Source: Pseudomonadales bacterium (GTDB taxonomy: Bacteria; Pseudomonadota; Gammaproteobacteria; Pseudomonadales; Pseudohongiellaceae). Taken from it: DNA of 64,000 nt. The stretch covers positions 62,001 through 126,000 of the forward strand of contig JACKOH010000001.1 of assembly GCA_024234395.1 (NCBI GenBank), read 5' to 3'. The notes beneath the pieces were generated by a model. That model was not told the DNA's origin. It did no database searches and worked only from the letters and a program-made list of their open reading frames with translations. Within the stretch, counting starts at the first letter, position 1. Every line of letters begins with the position of its first letter. Both the position numbers and the translations under genes were made by a program. Positions 18,225-26,736 of the stretch are shown here, piece after piece.

Positions 18225-19256
18225 ATGACCGGATTGAAAATGCCGGCCGAGTGGGAACGTCAGGCTGCCATCTGGCTGGCCTGGCCGCATCAGCGACGGG
18301 ACTGGCCGGGTAAATTTGCCACCATCCCGTTGGTATACGCCGAAATTATCCGCCACATTACCCGTACGCAACCGGTGAAACTGCTGGTCCGGGATGCCCG
18401 CATGCGCGAACAGGCGCTGCAGTTGCTGGCGGACGTGAACGCAAACCTGGACAACCTGCATTGCCATGAAATAACGACCAACCGCGTTTGGTTGAGGGAC
18501 TCCGGGCCGATTTTCGTCAGGCGGGGCCGCCGCAAACTGGCACTGGACTGGAAGTTCAATGCCTGGGCCAAGTACCCCGACTGGCGGCTCGATAACCGGG
18601 TGCCGGAACGGATAGTGGATCGGGAAGGACTGGAGTCAGTGCAGCCGCAACATCGACAGCGGCATGTGGTGCTGGAAGGCGGTTCCATCGATGTCAACGG
18701 CGCGGGAGCTCTTGTGACCACCGAGGAATGTTTGCTTGACCAATCGGTTCAGTGCCGCAATCCCGGCTTCGGTCGGGAGGACTACGAAGAAATTTTTGCC
18801 CGCTATCTGGGCGTCGATCAGACCATCTGGCTGTCACACGGCATCGTCGGGGACGATACCCATGGGCATGTGGATGACATCACCCGATTCGTGGACCGGC
18901 AGACTGTCGTTACTGTTGTAGAGCCGAATCGTCGCGATGACAACCATCCGATCCTGAAGGAAAATTTAAAGCGTCTGCGCCGGGTGCAACTTGATGGCAG
19001 CCCCCTGAATATTATCGAGTTGCCCATGCCGCGGCCCCTTTACTTCGAAGGCACCCGGGTGCCGGCGTCCTACGCCAATTTTCTTATCTGTAACAAGGTA
19101 GTGCTGGTGCCGACTTTCAACGACAGTAACGACCGCCTGGCACTGGGAATTCTGGCCGGGTGTTTTCCTGGCCGTGAGGTGATCGGGATACATGCGGTGG
19201 ATCTGGTATGGGGGTTCGGCACACTGCATTGTATGAGTCAGCAGGAACCTTTCTGA
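18225..19256 (+). CDS. aguA: Agmatine deiminase
   Basis: 343 aa from the ATG at 18225; a TTG at 18210 would overlap aguB by 11 bp. Peptidylarginine-deiminase-family motifs are present: LAWPHQRRDWPGKF near the start, VWLRDSGPIFV, LEGGSIDVNGAGALVTTEECL, SHGIVGDDTHGHVDD (catalytic Asp/His) and the catalytic Cys in FGTLHCMSQQEPF close to the C-terminus. The enzyme converts agmatine to N-carbamoylputrescine and ammonia. With aguB it gives a complete route from agmatine to putrescine; no arginine decarboxylase is in the window. Confidence 0.93.
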   Translation: MTGLKMPAEWERQAAIWLAWPHQRRDWPGKFATIPLVYAEIIRHITRTQPVKLLVRDARMREQALQLLADVNANLDNLHCHEITTNRVWLRDSGPIFVRRGRRKLALDWKFNAWAKYPDWRLDNRVPERIVDREGLESVQPQHRQRHVVLEGGSIDVNGAGALVTTEECLLDQSVQCRNPGFGREDYEEIFARYLGVDQTIWLSHGIVGDDTHGHVDDITRFVDRQTVVTVVEPNRRDDNHPILKENLKRLRRVQLDGSPLNIIELPMPRPLYFEGTRVPASYANFLICNKVVLVPTFNDSNDRLALGILAGCFPGREVIGIHAVDLVWGFGTLHCMSQQEPF

Positions 19257-19309
19257 TCCGCCATTAAGCGCTGGCCGCCGCGGGAGTCATCAACCAGGGC
19301 GCGGCAGGT

Positions 19310-19642
19310 TCAGTTGCGCAGGGAGTTCCGGGGCAGGTTTCCGGATCGGGGTACCAGATGGCGGAGGTTGGAAGCCAGCAGAGCAGTCAGTGCCAGGCTG
19401 ACAATAACCCACTCCAGGTTCGCGCCCAGTCCGGCGCGGTTTTCGATTGCTAAGTCGTGATTGATGGCCTGGGCCTGGTGCCCGGCAGGAGTGTGCTGCA
19501 CTGCGTTGTCGAGGAAGCGGATTTCATCGCCGCCCGCTTCCAGGGTGGCAGCCAGCAACAGATCCGGAATCGCGACCAGGATTACGAACAGCAATATTGC
19601 ATAGATCGTGCATGGCGGTAGCAATTGGCGTAGGTTGTTCAT
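19310..19642 (-). CDS. Small hypothetical membrane protein
   Basis: 110 aa from the ATG at 19640-19642. Two hydrophobic segments, near residues 12-32 (IYAILLFVILVAIPDLLLAA) and about 78-92 (WVIVSLALTALLA), flank a polar middle. No family recognised. Converges with aguA. The in-frame upstream extension encodes LPxKG-type repeats that reflect a 15-bp DNA repeat and is judged non-coding. Confidence 0.5.
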   Translation of the reverse strand: MNNLRQLLPPCTIYAILLFVILVAIPDLLLAATLEAGGDEIRFLDNAVQHTPAGHQAQAINHDLAIENRAGLGANLEWVIVSLALTALLASNLRHLVPRSGNLPRNSLRN

Positions 19643-19654
19643 GGCGGATTCTTT

Positions 19655-19715
19655 CCCCTTGGTTCTCAGCCCCTTGGTTGGCAGTCCTTTGATTGGCAGC
19701 CATCTTGATTGGCAG
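19655..19715. repeat. Degenerate 15-bp tandem repeat (4 copies)
   Basis: Four consecutive units of the form CCCCTTGGTTGGCAG: 19655-19669, 19670-19684, 19685-19699, and a 16-bp copy at 19700-19715. The repeat lies directly upstream of the small membrane-protein gene on the minus strand. Confidence 0.75.
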
Positions 19716-20108
19716 ACCACGTAATCTGGCTGACGTTCGGCTTATTTCTCTATTTGCCTTGGAGCATAAACTAGCAGGTCAATATGGCTGCCACTGGTGG
19801 CCGTGATGACAATCCGGGGACGAAATGTGGCGCAAAAAGGGCCTTCCGGGCCAGTTGGCGCTGTAAACTCCGTTTCCACCGGCTGACACGGCACACTCCG
19901 GACCTGGTACGCGGACTGTGTGGACCAGGCTGTGGGAGCCTGGCGGTGGGAAAACTGTCGCCGCAGGTCTGGTTCTGCTACCGCCGCGGCAGTTGCGTCA
20001 GGGATATCGGCAGAGTATCCTCCTCAGCGCTTCTGGTTACCAGGCTGTTACTTAAATTTGCTGGCGTGTGTTCCCGATTCCGGGCGTCAACAGGCTCGCG
20101 GCTCTGTT
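19716..20108. other. Intergenic region upstream of AEC carrier
   Basis: About 390 bp. Long frames cross it, but their translation is low-complexity, Arg/Cys-rich and unlike a protein. I see no hairpin or RNA gene; promoters for the divergent genes presumably lie here. Confidence 0.4.
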
Positions 20109-21050
20109 ATGTTTGTGTTCTCTGTATTGCTACCGGTGTTAGCTATCTCTCTTGTGGGATACCTGACTCTATCAATGCGGTGGTTCGAAAGTCGCGATGC
20201 CGATACGCTGACCCGGTTCACTTTCAACCTGCTGATTCCCTGCCTGCTGTTTGTCAGTACCTCAAGATCGGAATTCAATCTTCGCGAAAGTCTTTCCTTT
20301 CTGGCCGCCTATTACCTGGTGGTGTTGTCGATGTACTGCCTGGGTGTCCTCGTGGCCAGCCGGGTGTTCCATTACCCGCCGGAGGAACAGAGTGTTTATG
20401 CCATGGGATGTGCCTACTCCAATACCACCATCGTAGGTATCCCGATCGTCGCACAGGCGCTTGGGGAAGCCGCACTGGTACCGCTCTTCTTTATCATTTC
20501 CATTCAGAACCTGGTGTTGTTCGCGGTCGGAACCATCGCCGCCGAACGCGCCCATATGTCAACCGGGTCGATACTGGGGGCGATCAAACGATTGCTGAAG
20601 CAACTGCTTGGCAGTCCCATCACCGCCAGCCTGTTGGCCGGCCTGGCAGTCAATGCGTTGGCCATCCCGATCTGGGAACCGCTGTTTGCCAGCGTCGAGC
20701 TGCTTGCGCAGGGCGCAGTGCCGGCGTCGTTGTTCGTGCTGGGGATGTCGCTGGGGCAGTATCACCTGTCCCGGCAGATTGTGCCGGCGGTGGTTATGAC
20801 GGTCTTTAATATCGTGTTGTTGCCACTGGGCGTGTGGATCGCCATGTTCCATGTGTTTGACGTCGACCCGGTCTGGGCGGGTGCCGGCGTGCTGGCCTCG
20901 GCGATGCCGGTTGGCATGAGTGCGCTGGTATTCGCCAACCGCTACCGGACCGGGCATGGTGTGGTGGCAGCTGGCTCGCTGATTTCATCGGTGTGCTCCG
21001 TGTTTACCCTGACACTGATACTGCTGTTGCTGGCAGGCCATGCTCCCTGA
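20109..21050 (+). CDS. Auxin efflux carrier (AEC) family transporter
   Basis: 313 aa from the ATG at 20109, typical for AEC (PF03547) proteins; the longer frame from 19920 begins with non-membrane sequence. About ten hydrophobic segments are seen in two sets of five, with RFTFNLLIPCLLF in the first half and an AAGSLISSVCSVFTL segment near the end. Related bacterial proteins export or import small organic acids such as malonate or malate. No neighbouring pathway identifies the substrate. A short GC hairpin follows the stop. Confidence 0.85.
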   Translation: MFVFSVLLPVLAISLVGYLTLSMRWFESRDADTLTRFTFNLLIPCLLFVSTSRSEFNLRESLSFLAAYYLVVLSMYCLGVLVASRVFHYPPEEQSVYAMGCAYSNTTIVGIPIVAQALGEAALVPLFFIISIQNLVLFAVGTIAAERAHMSTGSILGAIKRLLKQLLGSPITASLLAGLAVNALAIPIWEPLFASVELLAQGAVPASLFVLGMSLGQYHLSRQIVPAVVMTVFNIVLLPLGVWIAMFHVFDVDPVWAGAGVLASAMPVGMSALVFANRYRTGHGVVAAGSLISSVCSVFTLTLILLLLAGHAP

Positions 21051-21065
21051 CCACACCCGGGAACG

Positions 21066-21081
21066 CCTGGCCTTCGCCAGG
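21066..21081 (+). terminator. Short GC hairpin after AEC carrier gene
   Basis: CCTGGC-CTTC-GCCAGG is a perfect 6-bp stem with tetraloop, 16 bp after the stop codon. No T-tract follows, so terminator activity is uncertain. Confidence 0.3.
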
Positions 21082-21285
21082 TCAGGGACGACAGCCAGGC
21101 TGACGCTGAGCAGTGTGTTCTGGCCGTTCCGGTTCAGGCCGCTTATAAGTCGCCCCGAGAGGGCCTGAGGTCTAAGTCCAGACGCTGTAGTGTGCTGCCG
21201 GCGCGTTACAAAGAGCCCGGGACTACTGACACGGGGAACAGATTTTACGTTATCATTATCCGTATCAAGTTTGCGGAGCCAAATC

Positions 21286-23031
21286 ATGAAAAAGCTTGTT
21301 CTGGCAGTGCTTCTGGCAGGCACCGGTCCGGTCGCACTGGGCGATACCGGACCGGCTTCGCAACAGGAAATTGAGAAAGCCTGGCTTGAATTCAGTAATG
21401 CCAAAGGGCAGCCTTCGCTGATCCTTGGCGATGTGAACCACCCTTCGGCAAATGAGGTGTTCCGGGTTATACCGGAAGTCGGGGCAGATTCCCTGGACGA
21501 CGAGAAACTGCAGCTGGGGCTGGATCTGTTTCGCGATCCGAGATTGTCCCGTGACGGATCAATAGCCTGCGTTTCCTGCCATGTTGACCTGATGGGAGGT
21601 GTCGATCACCGGCCGGTGTCCTTTGGAGTAGGCGGTGCCCAGGGGAAGCTGAATGCCCCGACCATCTTCAATGCCGCGCTGAATTTTCGCCAGTTCTGGG
21701 ACGGCCGGGCCTTTAACCTGGAGGAACAGGTCCTCGGACCGATTGAAAACCCACTGGAATTTGACCAGGACCTGGACAACGTCGTGGCAATACTGAAGAG
21801 CCTGCCCGAATATTCCAGTGTATTCGATCACCTGTACCCGGACGGTGTTACCGCAGCGAACCTGGGCGACGCCATCGCCTATTACGAGTTGATCAATTTT
21901 ACCGGTGTCAGTTCCCCGTTCCTGCGCCAGTTCGAGGATCCGCCCGAGCCCCTGAATCGGCAGGCACAACGGGGCATGCAGCGGTTCGTGGAAGTCGGCT
22001 GTGCCAGTTGTCACAACGGCATCAATCTGGGCGGGAATTCCTACCAGCAGTTGGGCATCGCAGAACCCTGGTTCGGCCCCCTCAGGGTGGCTGACGAGGA
22101 TGACGACGGTCTGTTCGGACGCAGCGGCCGCGACCAGGACCGACATGTGTTCAAAGTGCCGACTCTGCACAATGTGGCCGCCACCGGCCCGTGGCTGCAT
22201 GATGGCAGTGTCGCCTCTCTGGCTCAGGCTGTGGATCTGATGGCCCGTTACCAGTCAGGCCGGTATCTGGACGACAATGACATTGATGATATTGTTGCCT
22301 TCCTCAACGCCCTGGGCGACCGGCTCGGTCTGATCGGAGATTGTTCGGTGAGCGGTAATTACGGCGTCAATATGGACTGCAGCATGAGCAAGAAGGGAAC
22401 CGGGGCTGAAGCAGCCGGCCTGGCGTCGGGAATGGCTGCTGCCGGAGCCCGGAGATCTGACATCCCGGCGGATCCGGCGGCACTGGCCCGGCGCCATCAG
22501 CAGGAATACGCCGCAGCGCAGCAGCGCGTGAGCGAGGCGCCGGCACGGATAGATCAGGAAATGCAGCGCATTCGTTCCGGCCAGGTGGCGCACTTCGATT
22601 TTCTGCAATACGAGCACATCGAAATGCTCCGCCAAGCCAGGGCCCTGTCGTTCCCGCCGACTACGGTGGAAACGGCGCAGCGCAAGACACTGCTGTCGGA
22701 AGCCACGCAGTGGCAGCAGTCCGCACAGCAATATGAGTTTATTATTGCCGACTTCCTGCGCAACCAGGCGATCGTCAGCAATGCCAGGACCAACTTCCAG
22801 GATCTGCTGCACAGCTTTTCCCTGAATGCCGATGAGAAAGCCCAGTCACTGCTGGCCCGGGCGGAGCGCAGTGCCCTGGCATTTTACGCCCGCCCTGCCG
22901 CCGACACGCGACTGGCCCTGGAAAGCGCAACCCTGGCTCTCAATGACCTCAACCTGAACCCGCAGCGACTCGAGGAGCTTCAGTTACAGGTCCGCATGCT
23001 GCTGGAAAATGTTTCGATCCCCCAGGTGTAA
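21286..23031 (+). CDS. MauG/cytochrome-c-peroxidase-like di-haem protein with long helical C-terminal extension
   Basis: 581 aa from the ATG at 21286, with a signal peptide (KKLVLAVLLAGTGPVALG). Two CxxCH sites, ACVSCHVD near residue 96 and CASCHNG near 238, with DLFRDPRLSRDGSI before the first, define the di-haem peroxidase/MauG fold ending at about residue 365. The remaining ~200 residues are Ala/Gln/Glu-rich and predicted largely helical (HQQEYAAAQQRV, EMQRIRSGQV), with no family I recognise. The protein should be periplasmic, reducing H2O2 or oxidising a partner through its haems. The tail may mediate assembly or partner binding. No other gene lies in the transcript before the SIMPL gene 68 bp downstream. 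Confidence 0.85.
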   Translation: MKKLVLAVLLAGTGPVALGDTGPASQQEIEKAWLEFSNAKGQPSLILGDVNHPSANEVFRVIPEVGADSLDDEKLQLGLDLFRDPRLSRDGSIACVSCHVDLMGGVDHRPVSFGVGGAQGKLNAPTIFNAALNFRQFWDGRAFNLEEQVLGPIENPLEFDQDLDNVVAILKSLPEYSSVFDHLYPDGVTAANLGDAIAYYELINFTGVSSPFLRQFEDPPEPLNRQAQRGMQRFVEVGCASCHNGINLGGNSYQQLGIAEPWFGPLRVADEDDDGLFGRSGRDQDRHVFKVPTLHNVAATGPWLHDGSVASLAQAVDLMARYQSGRYLDDNDIDDIVAFLNALGDRLGLIGDCSVSGNYGVNMDCSMSKKGTGAEAAGLASGMAAAGARRSDIPADPAALARRHQQEYAAAQQRVSEAPARIDQEMQRIRSGQVAHFDFLQYEHIEMLRQARALSFPPTTVETAQRKTLLSEATQWQQSAQQYEFIIADFLRNQAIVSNARTNFQDLLHSFSLNADEKAQSLLARAERSALAFYARPAADTRLALESATLALNDLNLNPQRLEELQLQVRMLLENVSIPQV

Positions 23032-23099
23032 CCCCGTCTCAATAGATTGATTCCCTGTTACACCGGGGCCTCTACACTCATCATCGGAGCGACCCTGTT

Positions 23100-23846
23100 A
23101 TGACACGCCCCACAATTCTTCGGCTTCCCATACACCTGATGCCCCTGCTGCTGGCTCTGGCTTTCGGTTCGGCAGCTGCCCAGAACAATTTCAATCTCGA
23201 AGCACTGAATCCCGGCGAGATTCTGGTTAACCTGACGGTAAACGAGCAGACTCAGGTGGAGCAGGATACTCTTCACGCCAGTCTTTATTATTCCGCGCAG
23301 GGCCGGGATCGGATCGCGTTGCAGGACTCGGTGAATCAGCAGATGGCACAGATCCGGGCACTGCTCGAAGAAGGTGATATTGAATACTCCATTCAGAACT
23401 ACCGCGTTTATCAGGTGCAACCGGATCGCTCCGCCCGCAATTCTTCTGAAAATATTTTGTGGCGGGCTCAGCAGTATGTGCAGTTGACCGGCCAGGATAG
23501 CGAGGCCGTACTGGACCTTACAGCACGCCTGCAGGGGTTGAGTCTGACCCTGTCCGATCTGCGTTACTCCCTGTCTTCCGAGCGGCAGGAAGCGGTGGCG
23601 AACGGCCTGATGACGGCAGCCCTGGACAAACTGCGAAGCCGGGCCGCTGCGACGGCGACCGCGCTGAACAAGAGCAGCGCTGAAATCCTGGAGATCTCCA
23701 TGAACAGTGGCGGTAACCAGGATGTTTACCAGCGTTCCATGAACGTCATGGCCATGGAATCTTCGGGCGTAGCAACCCCGGTTGCCGAGCCTGGGCTCAC
23801 CACGGTAACTTTCTATGTAAATGCCCGAGTAGTTCTGGTTCCATAA
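23100..23846 (+). CDS. SIMPL domain-containing (DUF541) periplasmic protein
   Basis: 248 aa with a signal peptide ending near residue 27 (LALAFGSAAAQ). The mature part carries the SIMPL/DUF541 pattern: VNLTVNEQTQVEQDTLHASL at the start, an ALLEEGDIEYSIQNYRVYQV segment, and a C-terminal strand TVTFYVNARVVLV. Family members (BP26/Omp28-like) are periplasmic or outer-membrane associated and linked to stress tolerance, with no enzymatic activity known. It follows the MauG-like gene by 68 bp on the same strand and could be co-transcribed. Confidence 0.8.
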   Translation: MTRPTILRLPIHLMPLLLALAFGSAAAQNNFNLEALNPGEILVNLTVNEQTQVEQDTLHASLYYSAQGRDRIALQDSVNQQMAQIRALLEEGDIEYSIQNYRVYQVQPDRSARNSSENILWRAQQYVQLTGQDSEAVLDLTARLQGLSLTLSDLRYSLSSERQEAVANGLMTAALDKLRSRAAATATALNKSSAEILEISMNSGGNQDVYQRSMNVMAMESSGVATPVAEPGLTTVTFYVNARVVLVP

Positions 23847-24139
23847 TTCCAGAACCCGGCGCTCTACAGTGAAACACCAATTCGGTTTTGCCAGGAACTG
23901 GTCCGTGCGGGAAGGCGTGGCATTCGGGCTGCGGCAATCCGCCATAAGCGGCCGCCTGGGGGTAAAAACTGTTGCGCCTGAAATCCTGTCCCGATTGGAG
24001 TCGGTGCTCGCAACCCAACTCCGCGAAACCAATCCCGCAGCGGGGCCGGCAGCGCGCCGTCCCGATCCTTTGACACAGGTAGCTTGCGCCAAAGGATCAA
24101 AACGATTGCGATCCGGGAGTTAGCCGGTACTTCTCCAGC

Positions 24140-25312
24140 TTAGATCACATACTGTTTCAGCGGCGGGAAGCCATTAAATTCAGTGGCGCTGTAACTGGTG
24201 GTGTAGGCTCCGGTGGAAAACCAGTACAGGCGGTCGCCAATATCCAGTTCCATCGGTAGCGGGTACTTGTTGTCCTCATACATGATATCGGCGCTGTCAC
24301 AGGTCGGTCCGGCGATAACACTTTCCTCCATTTCGCCCTGCCTTTCCGTGTAGATCGGATAGCGAATCGATTCGAACAGGGTTTCAATCAGGCCCGAAAA
24401 CTTGCCCACATCGGTGTATACCCAGCGATGCAGGGAAGTCGAGGACTTACGGGACACCAGGACGACTTCACTGACCAGCACGCCGGCATTGGCGACCAGT
24501 GAGCGGCCCGGTTCGATGATGATCTCAGGCAATTCATCGCCGAAGTCCTCGTGCAGAAAATGCTTGATTTCCGAGGCATAGGTTTCCAGGTCATTGGTAC
24601 GGCTAAGGTAGTTGGCCGGAAAGCCTCCGCCCATGTTGACCATCTTCAGTTTGATGTCATTCTCTTCCTGAAGACGGTCGAAAATAATCTTTACCTTGCC
24701 GATGGCGGCGTCCCAGGCACCGATATCCCGTTGCTGGGATCCCACATGAAACGACAGGCCATAAGGCTCCAGCCCCAGGTCTCGGGCCAGCACCAGCAGT
24801 TCCACGGCCATGTCGATCTGACAGCCGAATTTTCTCGACAGGGGCCAGTCTGCGGTATGGCTGCCCTCGGCCAGGATTCGCACATACACCTTTGAGCCCG
24901 GTGCCTGTTCGGCGATATTGCGCAGATCGGACTCGGCATCGGTGGCATACATTCGCACTCCCTTGCTGTAGAAGTAGGCTATATCCTTACGCTTTTTGAT
25001 GGTATTGCCATAGCTGCAGCGGTCCGCAGTGACACCCAGCTTCATGATCTTGTCCAACTCGTAGGTGGAGGCCACGTCGAAGTTGGAGCCACGGTCACGC
25101 AGCAGGTTGAGCACCTGATCGTCTGGATTCGCCTTGACGGCATAGTAGACCTTGGCATAGGGAAACAGTTCGATCAGGCGTGCGTAATGCTGGTCGATGA
25201 TCTTTGAATGGACCACGAGAAACGGGGTCGGGTGCTGGTCGGCGAAGGACTTGATCTGCTCAAAATCAGCGTTCGGGTAATAATCTTCAATACAAACAGC
25301 GTCGTTCTGCAT
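24140..25312 (-). CDS. PLP-dependent ornithine-type decarboxylase (fold type III)
   Basis: 390 aa, the size of bacterial alanine-racemase-fold ODCs. YYAVKAN places the PLP lysine at Lys60; SFHVGSQ, GGGFPANYL and IEPGRSLV are the cofactor-binding blocks; VIAGPTCDSADIMYE carries the catalytic Cys/Asp near residue 336. Residues after VYTDVGKFSGLIE follow the usual C-terminal domain. It makes putrescine from ornithine, although lysine or diaminopimelate specificity cannot be excluded by eye. Together with aguAB the strain would have two putrescine routes. A 629-bp upstream region with hairpins may carry control elements. Confidence 0.88.
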   Translation of the reverse strand: MQNDAVCIEDYYPNADFEQIKSFADQHPTPFLVVHSKIIDQHYARLIELFPYAKVYYAVKANPDDQVLNLLRDRGSNFDVASTYELDKIMKLGVTADRCSYGNTIKKRKDIAYFYSKGVRMYATDAESDLRNIAEQAPGSKVYVRILAEGSHTADWPLSRKFGCQIDMAVELLVLARDLGLEPYGLSFHVGSQQRDIGAWDAAIGKVKIIFDRLQEENDIKLKMVNMGGGFPANYLSRTNDLETYASEIKHFLHEDFGDELPEIIIEPGRSLVANAGVLVSEVVLVSRKSSTSLHRWVYTDVGKFSGLIETLFESIRYPIYTERQGEMEESVIAGPTCDSADIMYEDNKYPLPMELDIGDRLYWFSTGAYTTSYSATEFNGFPPLKQYVI

Positions 25313-25941
25313 AAAAAGCCACCAGGGAGTTACGCCGCCGTGCAGCGACGAAGCAGTTGTTAATAGTCAGGGTTCGGTATCTGTGCATAAGACCGGAGCA
25401 ACCCGCAAGCGGCGATGCCTCGAAGGGACGGTGTCAGGAACACGTGTCCCGCCCCGAAACGGATAGTCGGAGCTGGTACGGGGAAATCGCTGTGCAGGGA
25501 TGGCCCGGCAATAAACCTCTTCAGAACAAAGGCGCAGTCGGCTGACTGCGCGCGCATAATAATCGAGACTGGGATCTGGACAAAGAAAAATTTTGCCTGC
25601 AGGCATTCCGGCTAAGGCGGGCACTGACTGCCTGGGTTTCAGGCAGCCAAGCAGTAAAACTGGCAGGTTGACAGGGCGAAGGAAAACCACGACCGTGTCG
25701 GCTTGCCCTGGCTCCCGGTTGCCGCTGCAAGTGGAACTCAGTCGATGTGAGTCTCCGGAAATAAGGAAATGTTTCTCCGGACTGACGGAAAAGTCCCGGC
25801 AGTTCTCCACACGTAGCGTCACGCTGTCGGGTCCCTGTCGCCGACCTGTCGCATTTGCTGCGTCTATATGGCGGGCAGTGACGTTATAATTCAAAGTGAA
25901 TATCGCCACTATGCCTCTACGACAGACGTCAGGGAAATGCC
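25313..25941 (-). promoter_or_regulatory. Long structured leader/intergenic region upstream of decarboxylase
   Basis: No certain gene. Two hairpins stand out: GCGCAGTC-GGCT-GACTGCGC around 25532-25551, and CTGCCTG-GGTTT-CAGGCAG around 25630-25648. On the minus strand a 65-codon frame (25360-25557, starting MRAQSADCAFVLK) begins inside the first hairpin and ends 48 bp before the decarboxylase. It could be a leader peptide, but its composition is unconvincing. The gap also holds the XRE promoter on the other strand (TTATAAT near 25884). Confidence 0.3.
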
Positions 25942-26415
25942 ATGCTGGTACGTAAACTGAGATTGAAAAATGGCTGGTCACAGGACCATCTTGCCGAGCT
26001 TACCGGATTGAGTGTGCGAACAATTCAACGTCTGGAGCGTGGTCAGAAACCTTCGCTGGAATCGGCCAATGCCCTGGCGGCAGTCTTTGAAGTTGATCTT
26101 GAGTCAATTACTGAGGAGGCAGATGAAATGCAAACCGACAGAGTCACGATCAAGCCGGATGAGGAAACAGTGTTACGCCAGGTGCGCGATATCAAGGGTT
26201 TTTATGCTCACCTGCTGGCCTACGTGTGTTGTATGCCCGTTATTATCGTCATCAATATGATCTTTTCTCCGGGCCACTATTGGTTCATCCTGACCGGACT
26301 GGGTTGGGGGCTAGGGGTGCTTTCCCATGGAGTCTCTGTTTTCGAAATATTCAGTATTTTCTCTGTGAATTGGGAAAAGAAGGAAATCGAAAAGCGCCTG
26401 GGCCGCAGGCTTTAA
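25942..26415 (+). CDS. XRE-family regulator with C-terminal 2TM domain
   Basis: 157 aa. Residues about 3-60 are a helix-turn-helix of the Cro/C1 type (NGWSQDHLAELTGLSVRTIQ then LERGQKPSLESANALAAVF). After a linker, residues about 85-150 form a 2TM domain with two membrane helices (FYAHLLAYVCCMPVIIVINM and YWFILTGLGWGLGVLSHGV) and a basic amphipathic end (WEKKEIEKRLGRRL). The architecture suggests a membrane-tethered transcription factor that senses envelope state. No obvious target beyond the divergent decarboxylase gene. Confidence 0.88.
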   Translation: MLVRKLRLKNGWSQDHLAELTGLSVRTIQRLERGQKPSLESANALAAVFEVDLESITEEADEMQTDRVTIKPDEETVLRQVRDIKGFYAHLLAYVCCMPVIIVINMIFSPGHYWFILTGLGWGLGVLSHGVSVFEIFSIFSVNWEKKEIEKRLGRRL

Positions 26416-26475
26416 GAACCATCGGTAGCTTTAGCATGAGTGAGGTAGCCACAATTGACTCTTAGGGAACCTGAG

Positions 26476-26652
26476 TTGAGCAGTATTCTGTTCGCACTGT
26501 TGCTGCTCACGCAGTGCACCAGTCTGCCCATGGTGCGTGTGGATTCGACCAATTAGGACAGCCGCATCGACTGTTAGGTCATTCATGCCACCCGACAGGC
26601 TGCGAGGAGAACTTCGCCGAGTCGCTGCGCTTTTGTAGTCTTTCCGGCCTGA
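26476..26652 (+). pseudogene. Possible remnant of a lipoprotein gene
   Basis: In the gap between the XRE and P1-peptidase genes (26416-26736) one frame reads a hydrophobic signal-like start from a TTG (SSILFALLLLTQCTSLP) and continues past two stops to a TGA at 26650-26652. It resembles an eroded short lipoprotein; it could be chance. Confidence 0.2.
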
Positions 26653-26736
26653 CCGGATAACACGGGACTGTCTCAATCCTTCACATGCAGTCCAGCAATG
26701 TTATGCTGTGAACTTGCATTCTCTGGAGGTCCCATC

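Noticed and set aside
19784..20809. 341-codon plus frame overlapping the AEC carrier
   Set aside because: Cys/Arg/Gly-rich translation; the overlapping frame has membrane segments and family signature.
25367..25981. 204-codon minus-strand frame upstream of the decarboxylase
   Set aside because: No recognisable motif, overlaps the start of the XRE gene and contains the hairpins; treated as leader or intergenic.
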